A model generated the notes under the pieces. That model saw only the letters and a list, made by a program, of their open reading frames with translations. It was not told where the DNA came from and ran no database searches. Source: a virus. Taken from it: DNA of 56,021 bases. Made by a program: the position numbers and the translations under genes. The stretch's first letter is position 1. Every line of letters starts with the position of its first letter. Of the stretch, positions 1-8,628 are shown in pieces. The stretch covers positions 1 to 56,021 of the IMG/VR virus record IMGVR_UViG_3300041583_000090; one strand, given 5' to 3'.

Positions 1-1
1 A

Positions 2-2521
2 TTTAAAATAGGGGAAGAGATCGGTTCATACTTTGTGGGTGAGTGGTATCGCCCAATGTTAGTAGACATCAGAATAGCCGTAAACTCTGCAAGCCTTCTT
101 GTAAACGGAGAAGAAGTCTTAAACATTGCTTATGAGACCTCAGAACTAGTTTTTGAAGACTTGGAAAGCGGAGAAGACTACTGGGGTGTATATGCTTATG
201 AAGATGTGCCAGTTGTTGAGATAGACTGTCCGGCATTCTACCCATACGTAGTCCCATCCCTCGTAGCAAAAAGACGATTTGGTTTCGGTCAAGCTGTGGA
301 GTCTCCAGATGGGTCAAACAAATCTTTTGGAGCAAGCACTGCATTCATAGATTACTCTGTTGCAGATTATACCAACAATTATCAATACCCCGACATGGGG
401 AAGTGGGAGCACGGAATATCTGAAAATATAGACACAGAAGGTCTCGCCCTGTCTTCCCCCTCAGTGAGCCTTCCAGACTTTGTCTTTCAAAACACGGACT
501 ATGACTCGTGGTACAGCGTTCAGAAGAACAATCCGGCCCCTTACTTTACCTTCTCAGATAACCCTGGTTTTATAAGATTTCAAACCCTAGACATAGATAA
601 CCAGCCCTCAAAAGCAGTATATGCCATATTCGAAATTGACAGCTTTAGCTCTGACTCCAAGATAATACTTAAGCTTGTAAACAAGGTTAATGGGGATAGC
701 TTTTCTGTGATCCTCTTGCAAGATGTCTTGAGCTATGAGTTAAAGATTAGAGGTCAAAGTTCTGTTATCAGCACGAAGCCGGGAATCACCCTTAATGAAA
801 AAGTTTTTGTGGGGGCATCCTTTACTTCGTTGAGCAATTACTTTGGCTCAGAAGTTTTATCATTCTTTAGCAATGCTCGCCAACTAATGATGTTCGTTGC
901 AGGAGACAATACCTATGACTCCCAGTTTGATGGAAAGATTTACAAGGTTGGTCTGTGCACACAGAGAAACGTAAATAAAGTACCAGAGTTTTTTGAGGTT
1001 GAAGAGTTAGGCTATGTTGACGCAGGATTTTATAACATGTCCGTTTGGTCTAATGTCTTGGACGGAGGAATTCCGTCCTCCTTTACGTTCCAGGAACTGT
1101 ACGACCATATAGCAACGTACACGCTAACGGCATCCATAGACTATGGGCTCTACAGTCTAGACGTAGACTGCGACTCTTACTGGCAGGACTACCTTCCCCT
1201 CTCATACTTTGCGCAGTACGTAAAAGACGCCTTTGATGAAGAGTATTATGACTTGTCCTTTATCCAGTTTAACGTAGACTATCCGTCTATCCCTAAGTTC
1301 CAGTTATCTTCGTATGATACAGGAGAGTCTCTCGTAAAGACTTACGTGAGCTTTCAGCTAATAGAGTCTGGGGCGACAAAGCAGCTATCTGAATTTTCAG
1401 AGGTAGCCACAGCTCAAAGAAACAACGTGGTGAACCCTACGGACATCAGGTATTCCTCAGGTTGGATAGATACCGCCTTTGAAGTGGTGGACGGAATGAT
1501 CATTTATCCTCCTAGGGATGTCCCCATGACATCCTATGCTCTTGTCACACATATAGAGATGAAGGTTAGAGGAGCTATAAGAAACAAGATTGGGCTAAGG
1601 AGTCTGCAGTATGCATCCCAAGCCTTTAACGATACCACCTCTAACCCAATTGGTACAAAGTTTAACATTCCCGTATTCCCTTACAAAAAGTACTCCCTAT
1701 TTTACGACTACAAGTCTAGAAACCCCTATAGGATTTATAAGGGTAGCACACCCTATCTTTACCTAACCAAAAGAAGCGGCATCGAGACTGTAGGAGACTA
1801 CGACCCACTGATCAACAGAGGCTTCTTAATCAATGTCAATGAGAAAACCGCAGAGAAATACAGCCTGATCGCAACACAGATGTTTATGTTTTTTGGTCAA
1901 GAAACTTTTCCAATAGGTGAAACAAAGATATTTGAGCTGGAATCAAACTACGTTTATATAAAAGTTTTTATGCAACCAACCGACAGCTCCAACAAGCGTG
2001 TAAGGCTTTACGCACTGAACGCAAGAACTGGCCAATTCCAGACCGGATTAGCCTTCTATATAAATGGAAAAATAGTCAAGACTCCTACAATTAACATTAA
2101 CGAGTGGACGACTCTAGGCATCAGGTTTGCAGAACCACTAAGATTTGACTCTGCTGTTGGGGCTATAAGGTTTACAGGACCGATGCTGGTAAACAACATA
2201 TCGTATTACGAGTCAAGTAGCTTGCAGGAGATAGAGCGCCAATCGGTAAGGCTCTGGGACGAGGTTGCCAGTGCCCAGGCTCCCTGGTCTTACTGGAAGG
2301 AGCGATTAACGGAGTCCGCCACCAGTTATCTCTGGAATGATGTCTTAGTCATATCTTCCACGCAGTATTACGGAGTAAATCCTTCGAATATCTACAAAGC
2401 TTATGCTGGAACAAATAAAATCATAGCTGGAGACGATTCTGTTCTATATATAGGAGGAATTCTGGGTTACAAGATCACAAACGGTCTTACTTGGTCATCT
2501 TCTATAGTCAAACCTCTATAG
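2..2521 (+). CDS. Large tail/adhesin-like protein, 5'-truncated by window edge
   Basis: The reading frame is open to the left edge of the window. The first start-like codon inside is GTG at 35, but no stop lies upstream, so the gene probably begins outside. From the GTG, 828 residues are visible, with no transmembrane segment. Two beta-rich stretches (about residues 150-315 and 640-770, counted from GTG 35) have the look of LamG/concanavalin-like domains: short alternating hydrophobic strands, a 'FYINGKIV'-type strand and an 'EWTTLGIRF'-type strand. Such domains are common in phage tail fibres that bind glycans. It directly precedes the portal region, so the tail-fibre genes wrap round to the head genes in the genome map. 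A structural, receptor-contacting role is inferred; the exact family is not recognised. Confidence 0.6.
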   Translation, partial: FKIGEEIGSYFVGEWYRPMLVDIRIAVNSASLLVNGEEVLNIAYETSELVFEDLESGEDYWGVYAYEDVPVVEIDCPAFYPYVVPSLVAKRRFGFGQAVESPDGSNKSFGASTAFIDYSVADYTNNYQYPDMGKWEHGISENIDTEGLALSSPSVSLPDFVFQNTDYDSWYSVQKNNPAPYFTFSDNPGFIRFQTLDIDNQPSKAVYAIFEIDSFSSDSKIILKLVNKVNGDSFSVILLQDVLSYELKIRGQSSVISTKPGITLNEKVFVGASFTSLSNYFGSEVLSFFSNARQLMMFVAGDNTYDSQFDGKIYKVGLCTQRNVNKVPEFFEVEELGYVDAGFYNMSVWSNVLDGGIPSSFTFQELYDHIATYTLTASIDYGLYSLDVDCDSYWQDYLPLSYFAQYVKDAFDEEYYDLSFIQFNVDYPSIPKFQLSSYDTGESLVKTYVSFQLIESGATKQLSEFSEVATAQRNNVVNPTDIRYSSGWIDTAFEVVDGMIIYPPRDVPMTSYALVTHIEMKVRGAIRNKIGLRSLQYASQAFNDTTSNPIGTKFNIPVFPYKKYSLFYDYKSRNPYRIYKGSTPYLYLTKRSGIETVGDYDPLINRGFLINVNEKTAEKYSLIATQMFMFFGQETFPIGETKIFELESNYVYIKVFMQPTDSSNKRVRLYALNARTGQFQTGLAFYINGKIVKTPTININEWTTLGIRFAEPLRFDSAVGAIRFTGPMLVNNISYYESSSLQEIERQSVRLWDEVASAQAPWSYWKERLTESATSYLWNDVLVISSTQYYGVNPSNIYKAYAGTNKIIAGDDSVLYIGGILGYKITNGLTWSSSIVKPL

Positions 2522-2523
2522 TA

Positions 2524-2532
2524 TGGTATACT
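2524..2532 (+). promoter_or_regulatory. Extended -10 promoter candidate (leaderless geometry)
   Basis: TGG followed by TATACT lies just after the stop codon of the upstream tail gene. The ATG at 2540 follows after 7 nt, where transcription would be expected to start. No Shine-Dalgarno lies between. No convincing -35 is visible. Confidence 0.5.
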
Positions 2533-2539
2533 AGTGGTT

Positions 2540-2908
2540 ATGACAGACAAATTTCCAGGACAAATTGGTGAATCAAAAATTACAATGCTTGAAAAAGACT
2601 ACCCCTGGGGTATTTACTTTTGGAAAAAAGCTAACGGAAAGCCTCTCACAGATGGTCACGGGAGTGTATTAAACATTCCGTCGCACCGCGGGGACGCCTT
2701 GCAGATAGAAAAGCTTAAGCGCGAAGCGAACAACCTTGGACATGGCGATGGTTCATATGAGTTTATTCCAGGAGTTTCCAGGGTATCAGAAGACGAATAC
2801 CAAGAACAAAAAGAGAGAATGGCACAGGGGCTGATCCCTAACCTAAATGACCTTGGGGCAGTACAGGCAGCCAAGGATACTCTAAGACTTTACGGAGATG
2901 AAGGCTAA
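2540..2908 (+). CDS. Hypothetical protein upstream of portal
   Basis: A 122-residue protein of unrecognised family. I chose ATG 2540 over the in-frame GTG 2534 because the extended -10 element at 2524-2532 would start transcription at about this ATG and no ribosome site precedes either codon. The N-terminal half contains a 'YPWGIYFWKKANGKPL' stretch. The C-terminal third is helical and charged ('SEDEYQEQKERMAQG'). Its stop overlaps the portal start (TAATG at 2906-2910), so translation is probably coupled. Position suggests a small protein linked to packaging or head assembly, but nothing in the sequence proves it. Confidence 0.6.
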   Translation: MTDKFPGQIGESKITMLEKDYPWGIYFWKKANGKPLTDGHGSVLNIPSHRGDALQIEKLKREANNLGHGDGSYEFIPGVSRVSEDEYQEQKERMAQGLIPNLNDLGAVQAAKDTLRLYGDEG

Positions 2909-4539
2909 TGTCTGAAGAATATTTTATTAACGGAGCTCGACTTGACGAAGATAATGGGCCTGACGATACCTTTAAGAACCAAGATCCTTTCAATAGGTCA
3001 TGGGATGATCTTAAGGATCTGTCTGGATTAGAGAAGAACTTTAAGCGCAGATCAGAAAGAGCTGTAAAGCTATACGACTCGGTTCAGGCTAACCCCGATG
3101 TGGACTTAATGTCTCAGGGATACCTGGACTCCGCCTCTGCTACTAGCACAGGTAAAGAGGGGGTAAAGTCAAAGCAGATCAATTCAGGAGCGGTATACCG
3201 AAATGGATACGGACTCTTTGATGTAATCACCCCACCATGGAACTTATACGAACTAGCTAATTACTATGACACATCTTTTGCAAACCACGCCGCTATTGAT
3301 GCGAAGGTTCAAAACATTGTTGGTCTAGGTTATGACTTTAAGATTTCAGAAAGGACTCAGCTAAAGCTAGAATCAAGCCTCGATGAGGGGCAAAGAGACA
3401 GAGCCCGCAATCGAATTCAAAAAATGATGATTGAAATGAGAGACTGGGTAGAGACTCTTAACGATGACGATTCTTTGACTAACACTCTTAGTAAATTTTT
3501 TACAGATGTCCAGGCAACCGGGAACGGATACCTAGAAATTGGAAGAACTACCAAAGGTGAGATCGGCTATGTAGGTCACATTCCGGCCACTACCATGAGA
3601 GCTAGAAGGCTTCGTGACGGTTACGTCCAGATTATTGGTCAAAAGGTCGTATACTTTAGAAACTTTGGGGCAACCAACCTGAACCCTATTACAGGAGACC
3701 CTCGTCCAAACGAGATACTTCACTACAAAGAATACTCACCCCTTAACACCTTTTATGGAATTCCAGACATTATGGCAGCTATATCTTCTTTGCATGGAGA
3801 TCAGCTAGCCACTCAGTACAACATTGACTACTTTGGAAACAAGGGGGTACCTCGTTACATTATAACTCTTAAAGGTGCAAAGCTATCCTCTGAGGCAGAA
3901 GATAAAATGTTTAGATTCCTACAGACAAGCCTCAAAGGGCAGTCTCATAGAACTCTTTACATTCCCCTACCAGGAGACTCTGACAACAGCAAGGTAGAGT
4001 TCAAGATGGAGCCAATTGAAACCGGGGTTCAAGAAGCATCGTTTAACGAATACAGAATTCGCAATAGAGAAGACATCCTTGTAGCCCATCAGGTTCCACT
4101 ATCCAAGATTGGTGGAGGAGACAGCGCATCTATTGCAGCAGCTCTGTCACAAGACAGGACCTTCAAAGAGCAGGTAGCAAGGCCAGCTCAGCGCAATCTA
4201 GAGAAGATGCTTAATAAAATTATTAGAGAAAAGACAGATGTATTAGAGCTTAAGTTTAATGAGCTCACCCTTACGGACGAGATTTCTCAATCACAGATCT
4301 TAGAACGTTACGTAAAGATGCAGATTCTTACTCCTAACGAAGCTAGAGAGCAGTTGGGGCTTCCCCAGAGGCCAGACGGTGATGAAGTATTTGAGATGTC
4401 TCCACGTCAAGCAACAGATACCCGCGCTAACACAGCGGGGAATAGAGCAAGAGACGCAGAAAGAACCAATAACAATTCAGATAGTCCATCGACAGTATCT
4501 GGAAGGAACGCACAAGGAGAAGGTGCGGCATCATCATAA
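2908..4539 (+). CDS. Portal protein (HK97/PBSX-like)
   Basis: 543 residues. The portal forms the dodecameric ring at one capsid vertex through which DNA is packaged and the tail attaches. The family signature is in the second half: a 'NREDILVAHQVPLSKIG' stretch, then 'DSASIAAALSQDRTFKEQ', then a helix leading to 'LNKIIREK'. This is the usual PBSX/HK97-type stem region. The middle ('GYLEIGRTTKGEIGY', 'FGNKGVPRYIITLKG') matches the typical wing domain. The C-terminus (from about residue 485) is polar, rich in Asn, Ser and Arg, and probably disordered. It starts inside the preceding stop codon and is followed by a promoter-rich gap, so it likely ends a transcription unit shared with the small upstream gene. 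The terminase genes are 37 kb away. Confidence 0.92.
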   Translation: MSEEYFINGARLDEDNGPDDTFKNQDPFNRSWDDLKDLSGLEKNFKRRSERAVKLYDSVQANPDVDLMSQGYLDSASATSTGKEGVKSKQINSGAVYRNGYGLFDVITPPWNLYELANYYDTSFANHAAIDAKVQNIVGLGYDFKISERTQLKLESSLDEGQRDRARNRIQKMMIEMRDWVETLNDDDSLTNTLSKFFTDVQATGNGYLEIGRTTKGEIGYVGHIPATTMRARRLRDGYVQIIGQKVVYFRNFGATNLNPITGDPRPNEILHYKEYSPLNTFYGIPDIMAAISSLHGDQLATQYNIDYFGNKGVPRYIITLKGAKLSSEAEDKMFRFLQTSLKGQSHRTLYIPLPGDSDNSKVEFKMEPIETGVQEASFNEYRIRNREDILVAHQVPLSKIGGGDSASIAAALSQDRTFKEQVARPAQRNLEKMLNKIIREKTDVLELKFNELTLTDEISQSQILERYVKMQILTPNEAREQLGLPQRPDGDEVFEMSPRQATDTRANTAGNRARDAERTNNNSDSPSTVSGRNAQGEGAASS

Positions 4540-4552
4540 CCCCCCAAATGTA

Positions 4553-4592
4553 TGTTATAATATTGTTATAATGTTTTAAAAGGGTGTATAAT
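4553..4592 (+). promoter_or_regulatory. Triple -10 promoter cluster before protease gene
   Basis: Two copies of TGTTATAAT (4553-4561 and 4564-4572) sit in an 11-bp tandem repeat. A third TATAAT lies at 4587-4592, preceded directly by GTG. The third would start transcription within about 3 nt of the ATG at 4602. No clear -35 is seen. Confidence 0.55.
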
Positions 4593-4601
4593 TAGGATAC
4601 T

Positions 4602-6026
4602 ATGAGTATAGCAAAAGCAACATGGAGTACCCAGGGAGACGACCTGCGGCTTTCTATGCCATTCAGCAAGGTGGATGTAGAGAGAAGACTTGTCTCTGGA
4701 TTTGCCACACTCGATAACGTTGACAAGCAGCTAGACATCGTAACTTCTGGCGCAAGCGTAAAAGCCTTTGCAAAATTCCGTGGAAACATTAGAGAAATGC
4801 ACACCCCAACCGCTGTCGGTAAAATGGTTTCTTTTAGAGAAGATAAGTACTTTGACCCAGAGAGCAAGAAGTTTTATTCCGGAGTCTATGTTTCAGCATA
4901 TGTTTCTAAGGGTGCACAGAGTACTTGGGAGAAGGTTCTTGACGGAACTCTTTCAGGCTTTTCTATTGGCGGTAGAATGAACGACTGGGACGAGGGTTAC
5001 GACGAGAAGTCTGACTCCCCTATTCGTATCATTAAAGAGTATGACTTGGTTGAGTTGTCCCTGGTAGACAACCCCGCGAATCAGTTCGCAAATGTTATCT
5101 CTATTGAAAAAGTAGACGGCGTATCCGTAATAAAGGGGGATACAGCATCCCTAGAAATTGAAAATGTATTCTATGACGAAGAGTCTGGAATCGTGACAAT
5201 ATCCAAAGAAGATTCTCAGACGTCACCCGTTACAGGGTCACAGATGAAGAACATTGGTTTTGTTGAAAAGAATGACAATGAGAAATCAGAAATGATAAAG
5301 TTCTTAGTTGATAGTGCTAAAGGCATGAATCTTTCTAAGATGACAAAGGAGGAAGATCCTATGACTGAAACAACAAATGAAATCACAGAGAAGTCTGATG
5401 ATGTAGTTGAAGATGTAAAGGTCGCTCGAGAGGCAGATATCGCAACCGAAGCTGTTGACACAGCTAAGGTAGACGCTACCGGCTCCATGGCCGACGAGGA
5501 CGAGGATGACGAGGATGACATGGAGTCATCTTACACTTCCAAAGCCAAGTCAGGAGACATGGACGAGGATGACGAGGATGACATGGAGTCATCTTACACT
5601 TCCAAAGCCAAGTCAGGAGACATGGACGAGGATGAGATGAAGGCTGAGAAGTCTGACGATTCCGAGGTAGAAGAAGACGTATCAAAATCAGATGATGTAA
5701 CCGCAGCAGTCGCTGAGCTAAAAAACGGTATTGCATCAGCCTTTAGCGATCTATCAGTAGTCGTAAAGTCATTAAGTGACGAGATTATTGAACTAAAGAA
5801 GTCACTCGAAGCTACAAGCAATGACCTAAAGTCTGTAAAGGACGAGGTTGTTTCAGCTAAGAGTAACTTTGATGAATTTGGAAAGAGAGTTGACGCTGTG
5901 GAAGCTGACACCGCTTTTCGTAAATCTGGCGATCTAGGCGAGATCGTACAGGAAACTCAGATCCAAAAATCTGAGAAATCCCTATGGGGCGGACGTTTCC
6001 TCAAAACTGCCGACTTATTTAATTAA
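4602..6026 (+). CDS. Prohead protease fused to acidic scaffold domain
   Basis: 474 residues. The N-terminal 175 or so look like the HK97 prohead protease family (peptidase U35/S78). Likely catalytic residues are His67 in 'EMHTPTAVGK', Ser121 in 'SGFSIGG' and Glu151 in 'LVELSLVDNPAN'. The C-terminal half (about 200-474) is very acidic and then predicted coiled coil (about 365-440), as in capsid scaffolding proteins. The protease would cut scaffold and capsid N-termini during maturation. Within the acidic part is a perfect 63-bp tandem duplication. A strong internal Shine-Dalgarno and ATG at 5361 probably make the scaffold part separately. The major capsid gene follows 27 nt later. Confidence 0.88.
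   Translation: MSIAKATWSTQGDDLRLSMPFSKVDVERRLVSGFATLDNVDKQLDIVTSGASVKAFAKFRGNIREMHTPTAVGKMVSFREDKYFDPESKKFYSGVYVSAYVSKGAQSTWEKVLDGTLSGFSIGGRMNDWDEGYDEKSDSPIRIIKEYDLVELSLVDNPANQFANVISIEKVDGVSVIKGDTASLEIENVFYDEESGIVTISKEDSQTSPVTGSQMKNIGFVEKNDNEKSEMIKFLVDSAKGMNLSKMTKEEDPMTETTNEITEKSDDVVEDVKVAREADIATEAVDTAKVDATGSMADEDEDDEDDMESSYTSKAKSGDMDEDDEDDMESSYTSKAKSGDMDEDEMKAEKSDDSEVEEDVSKSDDVTAAVAELKNGIASAFSDLSVVVKSLSDEIIELKKSLEATSNDLKSVKDEVVSAKSNFDEFGKRVDAVEADTAFRKSGDLGEIVQETQIQKSEKSLWGGRFLKTADLFN
5347..5352 (+). promoter_or_regulatory. Internal ribosome binding site AGGAGG
   Basis: A full AGGAGG lies inside the protease/scaffold gene, 8 nt before an in-frame ATG at 5361. This is ideal Shine-Dalgarno spacing and marks a nested translation start. 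Confidence 0.7.
5361..6026 (+). CDS. Nested in-frame capsid scaffold protein
   Basis: This is an internal, in-frame start at Met254 of the protease/scaffold gene, giving a 221-residue acidic protein. It is supported by an AGGAGG 8 nt upstream, stronger than the site of the full-length gene. The product keeps the Asp/Glu-rich repeats and the C-terminal coiled coil but not the protease domain, which is the composition expected of an internal scaffold. The arrangement resembles lambda C/Nu3, where protease and scaffold share a frame and stop codon. Expression from this start is inferred; the ribosome site and frame are seen directly. Confidence 0.6.
   Translation: MTETTNEITEKSDDVVEDVKVAREADIATEAVDTAKVDATGSMADEDEDDEDDMESSYTSKAKSGDMDEDDEDDMESSYTSKAKSGDMDEDEMKAEKSDDSEVEEDVSKSDDVTAAVAELKNGIASAFSDLSVVVKSLSDEIIELKKSLEATSNDLKSVKDEVVSAKSNFDEFGKRVDAVEADTAFRKSGDLGEIVQETQIQKSEKSLWGGRFLKTADLFN
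5499..5624 (+). repeat. Perfect 63-bp tandem duplication (2 copies)
   Basis: Copies at 5499-5561 and 5562-5624 are identical and encode 21 residues each, starting 'DEDDEDDMESSYTSKAKSGD'. A partial third copy (about 11 bp) begins at 5625. The repeat keeps the reading frame and extends the acidic scaffold region. Confidence 0.95.
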
Positions 6027-6053
6027 GACACAAATCACTTAGGAGGTGACATA

Positions 6054-7181
6054 ATGTCGGAAGAGATTATCAAGAACAACCCCGATGCCGCTGGCGATGA
6101 CAGCGGTCTGTTTAACGGCGAAGGTGCATTTGCATCCGGATCGAGCGCAGGGGCTAACATTCCTGGAAACTACGCTACAGGCGGAGTTATGGGAAACATT
6201 CCAACCGCAAACCTCGGTATAACTACCGGGCCAAACGCTGTAACTCCTTCTGGTGATGCAGGTGGTGGTATCCTACGCCCTGAACAGGCACGTCGTTTTA
6301 TTGACTACGTATGGGACGCTACTATTCTCGCCAAAGATGGCCGCAGAGTTACAATGCGGGCCAACACAATGGAACTTGAGAAAGTTAACGTTGGAGAGCG
6401 TGTAATCCGAGCAGCCGCACAGGCTGGTGGAGACTACACCAACACCGGAGCTACCTTTACCAAGGTAGAACTAACAACCAAGAAGATTCGTCTAGACTGG
6501 GAGGTCTCATCAGAGTCCCTAGAAGACGGTATCGAAGGTGCTGCACTAGAAGACCACCTAGTACGATTGATGACAAACGCTTTTGCGAATGACATCGAAG
6601 ACCTAGCCATTAATGGTGACGGTGCTACTGGAAACTTCTTGTCCATCATGGATGGTTTCGTTAACAAGGAAAAAACTGGAGACGCACACGAGGCAGCAGT
6701 TACTGTTGCATCCAATGCGTGGACTCCAGAGGTTATGCAGAAAATTATCTTGGCCATGCCACGTAAGTATCGTGCAATCAAGTCCAACTTGAAGTTCTAT
6801 GCGGGTACAGATGCATTCCAGGGAATCGTTAAGAACAACGGTACACTGGCTGACGCTATTGCCGAGGCATTTGCTGGTACTCCAGCAGGTACCCCAGCTA
6901 ACCGCCAGAGCTACCTAGATGGTGCAGCACAGACATTCGGTGCAGCACGAACCACTCGCGTTCTTGGCATTGACGTCCAGGAAGTTCCTTACTACCCTGA
7001 AGGCTTTGTAGATCTTACATTCCCCCAGAACCGTGTATGGGGTTTCCAGAGAGACATCACTGTTAACCGTGAGTACAAGCCAAAGAAGGACACCATTGAG
7101 TACACCGTATTCGTACGGTTCGGTCTTCAGTGGGAAGAAGAGGACGCTATTGCGTTCGCTGACGCTGCCGCAGATAGTTAA
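6054..7181 (+). CDS. Major capsid protein (HK97-fold)
   Basis: 375 residues. It forms the icosahedral shell. The first 75 residues are Gly/Ala/Asn-rich. Then comes a typical capsid pattern: 'LRPEQARRFIDYVWDATIL' near residues 76-94, 'DWEVSSESLEDG' and 'AFANDIEDLAINGDG' in the N-arm/E-loop to P-domain region, and 'YTVFVRFGLQWEEEDAIAF' at the C-terminal end. These match the HK97-fold coat family common in actinophages. It has a near-perfect Shine-Dalgarno (AGGAGGTGA at 6042-6050). It follows the scaffold and is followed by a strong intrinsic terminator, as expected for the most expressed protein. Codons look more uniform than in neighbours, which would fit high expression. Confidence 0.88.
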   Translation: MSEEIIKNNPDAAGDDSGLFNGEGAFASGSSAGANIPGNYATGGVMGNIPTANLGITTGPNAVTPSGDAGGGILRPEQARRFIDYVWDATILAKDGRRVTMRANTMELEKVNVGERVIRAAAQAGGDYTNTGATFTKVELTTKKIRLDWEVSSESLEDGIEGAALEDHLVRLMTNAFANDIEDLAINGDGATGNFLSIMDGFVNKEKTGDAHEAAVTVASNAWTPEVMQKIILAMPRKYRAIKSNLKFYAGTDAFQGIVKNNGTLADAIAEAFAGTPAGTPANRQSYLDGAAQTFGAARTTRVLGIDVQEVPYYPEGFVDLTFPQNRVWGFQRDITVNREYKPKKDTIEYTVFVRFGLQWEEEDAIAFADAAADS

Positions 7182-7200
7182 TCTGTAGCAGTAACCTTTT

Positions 7201-7240
7201 AAAGAGAGGCAGGGGCAAAAGCCTCTGTCTCTTTTTATTT
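7201..7240 (+). terminator. Intrinsic terminator after major capsid gene
   Basis: A 7-bp outer stem (AAAGAGA with TCTCTTT) and a 7-bp inner stem are separated by a GG bulge. The loop is AAAA, and the 3' side runs into a T-rich tract. Confidence 0.85.
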
Positions 7241-7244
7241 AATC

Positions 7245-7253
7245 TGATATAAT
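7245..7253 (+). promoter_or_regulatory. Extended -10 promoter candidate
   Basis: TGA-TATAAT lies immediately downstream of the capsid terminator and 17 nt before the ATG at 7271. An AGGAGG (7260-7265) serves the start codon. Confidence 0.55.
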
Positions 7254-7270
7254 TATCACAGGAGGATATT

Positions 7271-7717
7271 ATGACAAACGAAGAAATTAGCAAAGAAGTA
7301 GTCGAGACAGAGAATGTCTCTACTCTTCAAGATGAGGTCGTAGAGGCCGAGGTAGTAGAGGCCCCAAAGCCACGCTCCACCAAGAAGCCAGCAGTCGAGA
7401 AAGACGAAAGCCCCGTAGATGAAGCGGTAGTTTTATCTGAGGAATTAGAGGAAGACAAGACTCCAAGCAGCAATATCAATGCTGCTGGAACTTTTGTTTC
7501 TCCAGGAGCAGACAGGACTTCTAAAAAAGAAAAGACTCCAGAGCTTTCTGAAGACAAGGTCGCTCTTAAGTCAACAAAGAATGTTTTCTGGGAGGGTGTC
7601 GGTCGAGTCTACAAGGGCTACAACATTGTAACCAAGGAGCAGGCCGAGAGCTGGCTGCTTAGAAGTCACATCACACTTGCAACTCCAGAAGAGATCGCTA
7701 GAGAATTTAACGTCTAA
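7271..7717 (+). CDS. Hypothetical acidic head-module protein
   Basis: 148 residues, unrecognised. The first 100 residues are Glu/Val/Lys-rich low-complexity sequence, probably disordered. The last 45 form a compact domain with 'VFWEGVGRVYKGYNIVTKEQAESWLLRSHITLATPEEIAREFNV' features (residues about 105-148). This looks like the small C-terminal module found next to capsid genes in other actinophages. It has its own promoter candidate and AGGAGG site and overlaps the next gene by TAATG. A capsid-associated or connector accessory role is inferred from position only. Confidence 0.6.
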   Translation: MTNEEISKEVVETENVSTLQDEVVEAEVVEAPKPRSTKKPAVEKDESPVDEAVVLSEELEEDKTPSSNINAAGTFVSPGADRTSKKEKTPELSEDKVALKSTKNVFWEGVGRVYKGYNIVTKEQAESWLLRSHITLATPEEIAREFNV

Positions 7718-8628
7718 TGGAGGTCTTGAGGGTTCCACCTTATCCTATCGTAACGATCTGGGATGTCCCAGACGCAAACACTGCCTATGTTATTTACATA
7801 GAGGATTTGGTGGACCACTCAAGCGAAACTGTGAATGTCACATCAGGAAGTAACTCTAAAATTGAGTATGCCTTGCCAAGAGTCAAGGTTCAGTTTGACA
7901 GAAAGTTCTTGTTCAAAGTTTTAGATGTCAACGGGAGTATCGTTGTAGACGATAACCTAGACGTATACCGACCTTACGTAATCCCAGAAAGTTTATCAAA
8001 AAACAAAATAGCCAGCGATATAGCAGAATACAAGATGCTAGAGATTGTGGCTAGATCAATCATTGACGAGTTCGTTGTTCGAGGGTTCTACAACAACAAG
8101 ACTGTGGTTCAGACTACGGGCACTGGAGCAGACTACATCCCAGTCTGGGAAGATACAAATAAGATCTTAAAGGCATACGAGAATGATGTTCTAGTTTACG
8201 ATATAGACTCTGAAGAAAACTTTTACAATTTTGGAATATCCCTGGACAAGTCAGCAATCTTTAAGTCAATTCACCCTGGGGCTGTTAACAGGTTAGAAGG
8301 AAGGGCAAATTTGCTTCCCATCACACGCGGAGATCTAGTGTTTGACGGAAGAAATTTTGGAGACTTTCCTAGAAGTTGGGACTACACTTTCGTATTAGAT
8401 ACTGGGTACAAAACAATTCCGCCAGAAGTCCAGTATGCAACGAGTCTACTCATTGAAGATATAAAGTGTGGAAAGCTAGAGTATTACAAGAGATACGTCA
8501 CAGCTTACAATACAGACCAGTACAAGATTCAGTTTGACAAGCAACTTTTCGGAGGAACAGGAAACCTAATAGTAGACAAGTTGCTTTCAAAGTATACTCA
8601 AACTATTACAAGACTCGGAGTGCTATAG
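7717..8628 (+). CDS. Head-tail connector (adaptor) protein
   Basis: 303 residues. The N-terminal 90 residues are beta-rich and Ig-like. The C-terminal part ('PPEVQYATSLLIEDIKCGKL', then a Tyr-rich helix to the end) resembles the helical gp6-like adaptor fold that docks below the portal. The order capsid, adaptor, stopper, neck, tail terminator is conserved in long-tailed phages and fits here. Its ATG overlaps the previous stop (TAATG) and its TAG overlaps the next GTG. The adaptor call is therefore part motif, part gene order. Confidence 0.6.
   Translation: MEVLRVPPYPIVTIWDVPDANTAYVIYIEDLVDHSSETVNVTSGSNSKIEYALPRVKVQFDRKFLFKVLDVNGSIVVDDNLDVYRPYVIPESLSKNKIASDIAEYKMLEIVARSIIDEFVVRGFYNNKTVVQTTGTGADYIPVWEDTNKILKAYENDVLVYDIDSEENFYNFGISLDKSAIFKSIHPGAVNRLEGRANLLPITRGDLVFDGRNFGDFPRSWDYTFVLDTGYKTIPPEVQYATSLLIEDIKCGKLEYYKRYVTAYNTDQYKIQFDKQLFGGTGNLIVDKLLSKYTQTITRLGVL

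Noticed and set aside
4379-4579. Plus-strand ORF overlapping the portal C-terminus
   Set aside because: It is a different frame of the portal gene, lacks a good start and contains no domain.
5499-5624. Direct repeats as a CRISPR array
   Set aside because: Only two adjacent coding units with no spacers. The Cas4-like gene at 39105 is therefore not taken as CRISPR-linked.
5216-5911. Ser-rich and Pro/Arg-rich minus-strand ORFs
   Set aside because: They are antisense to the acidic repeat region of the scaffold; the composition follows from GAC/GAG repeats and they lack start sites.
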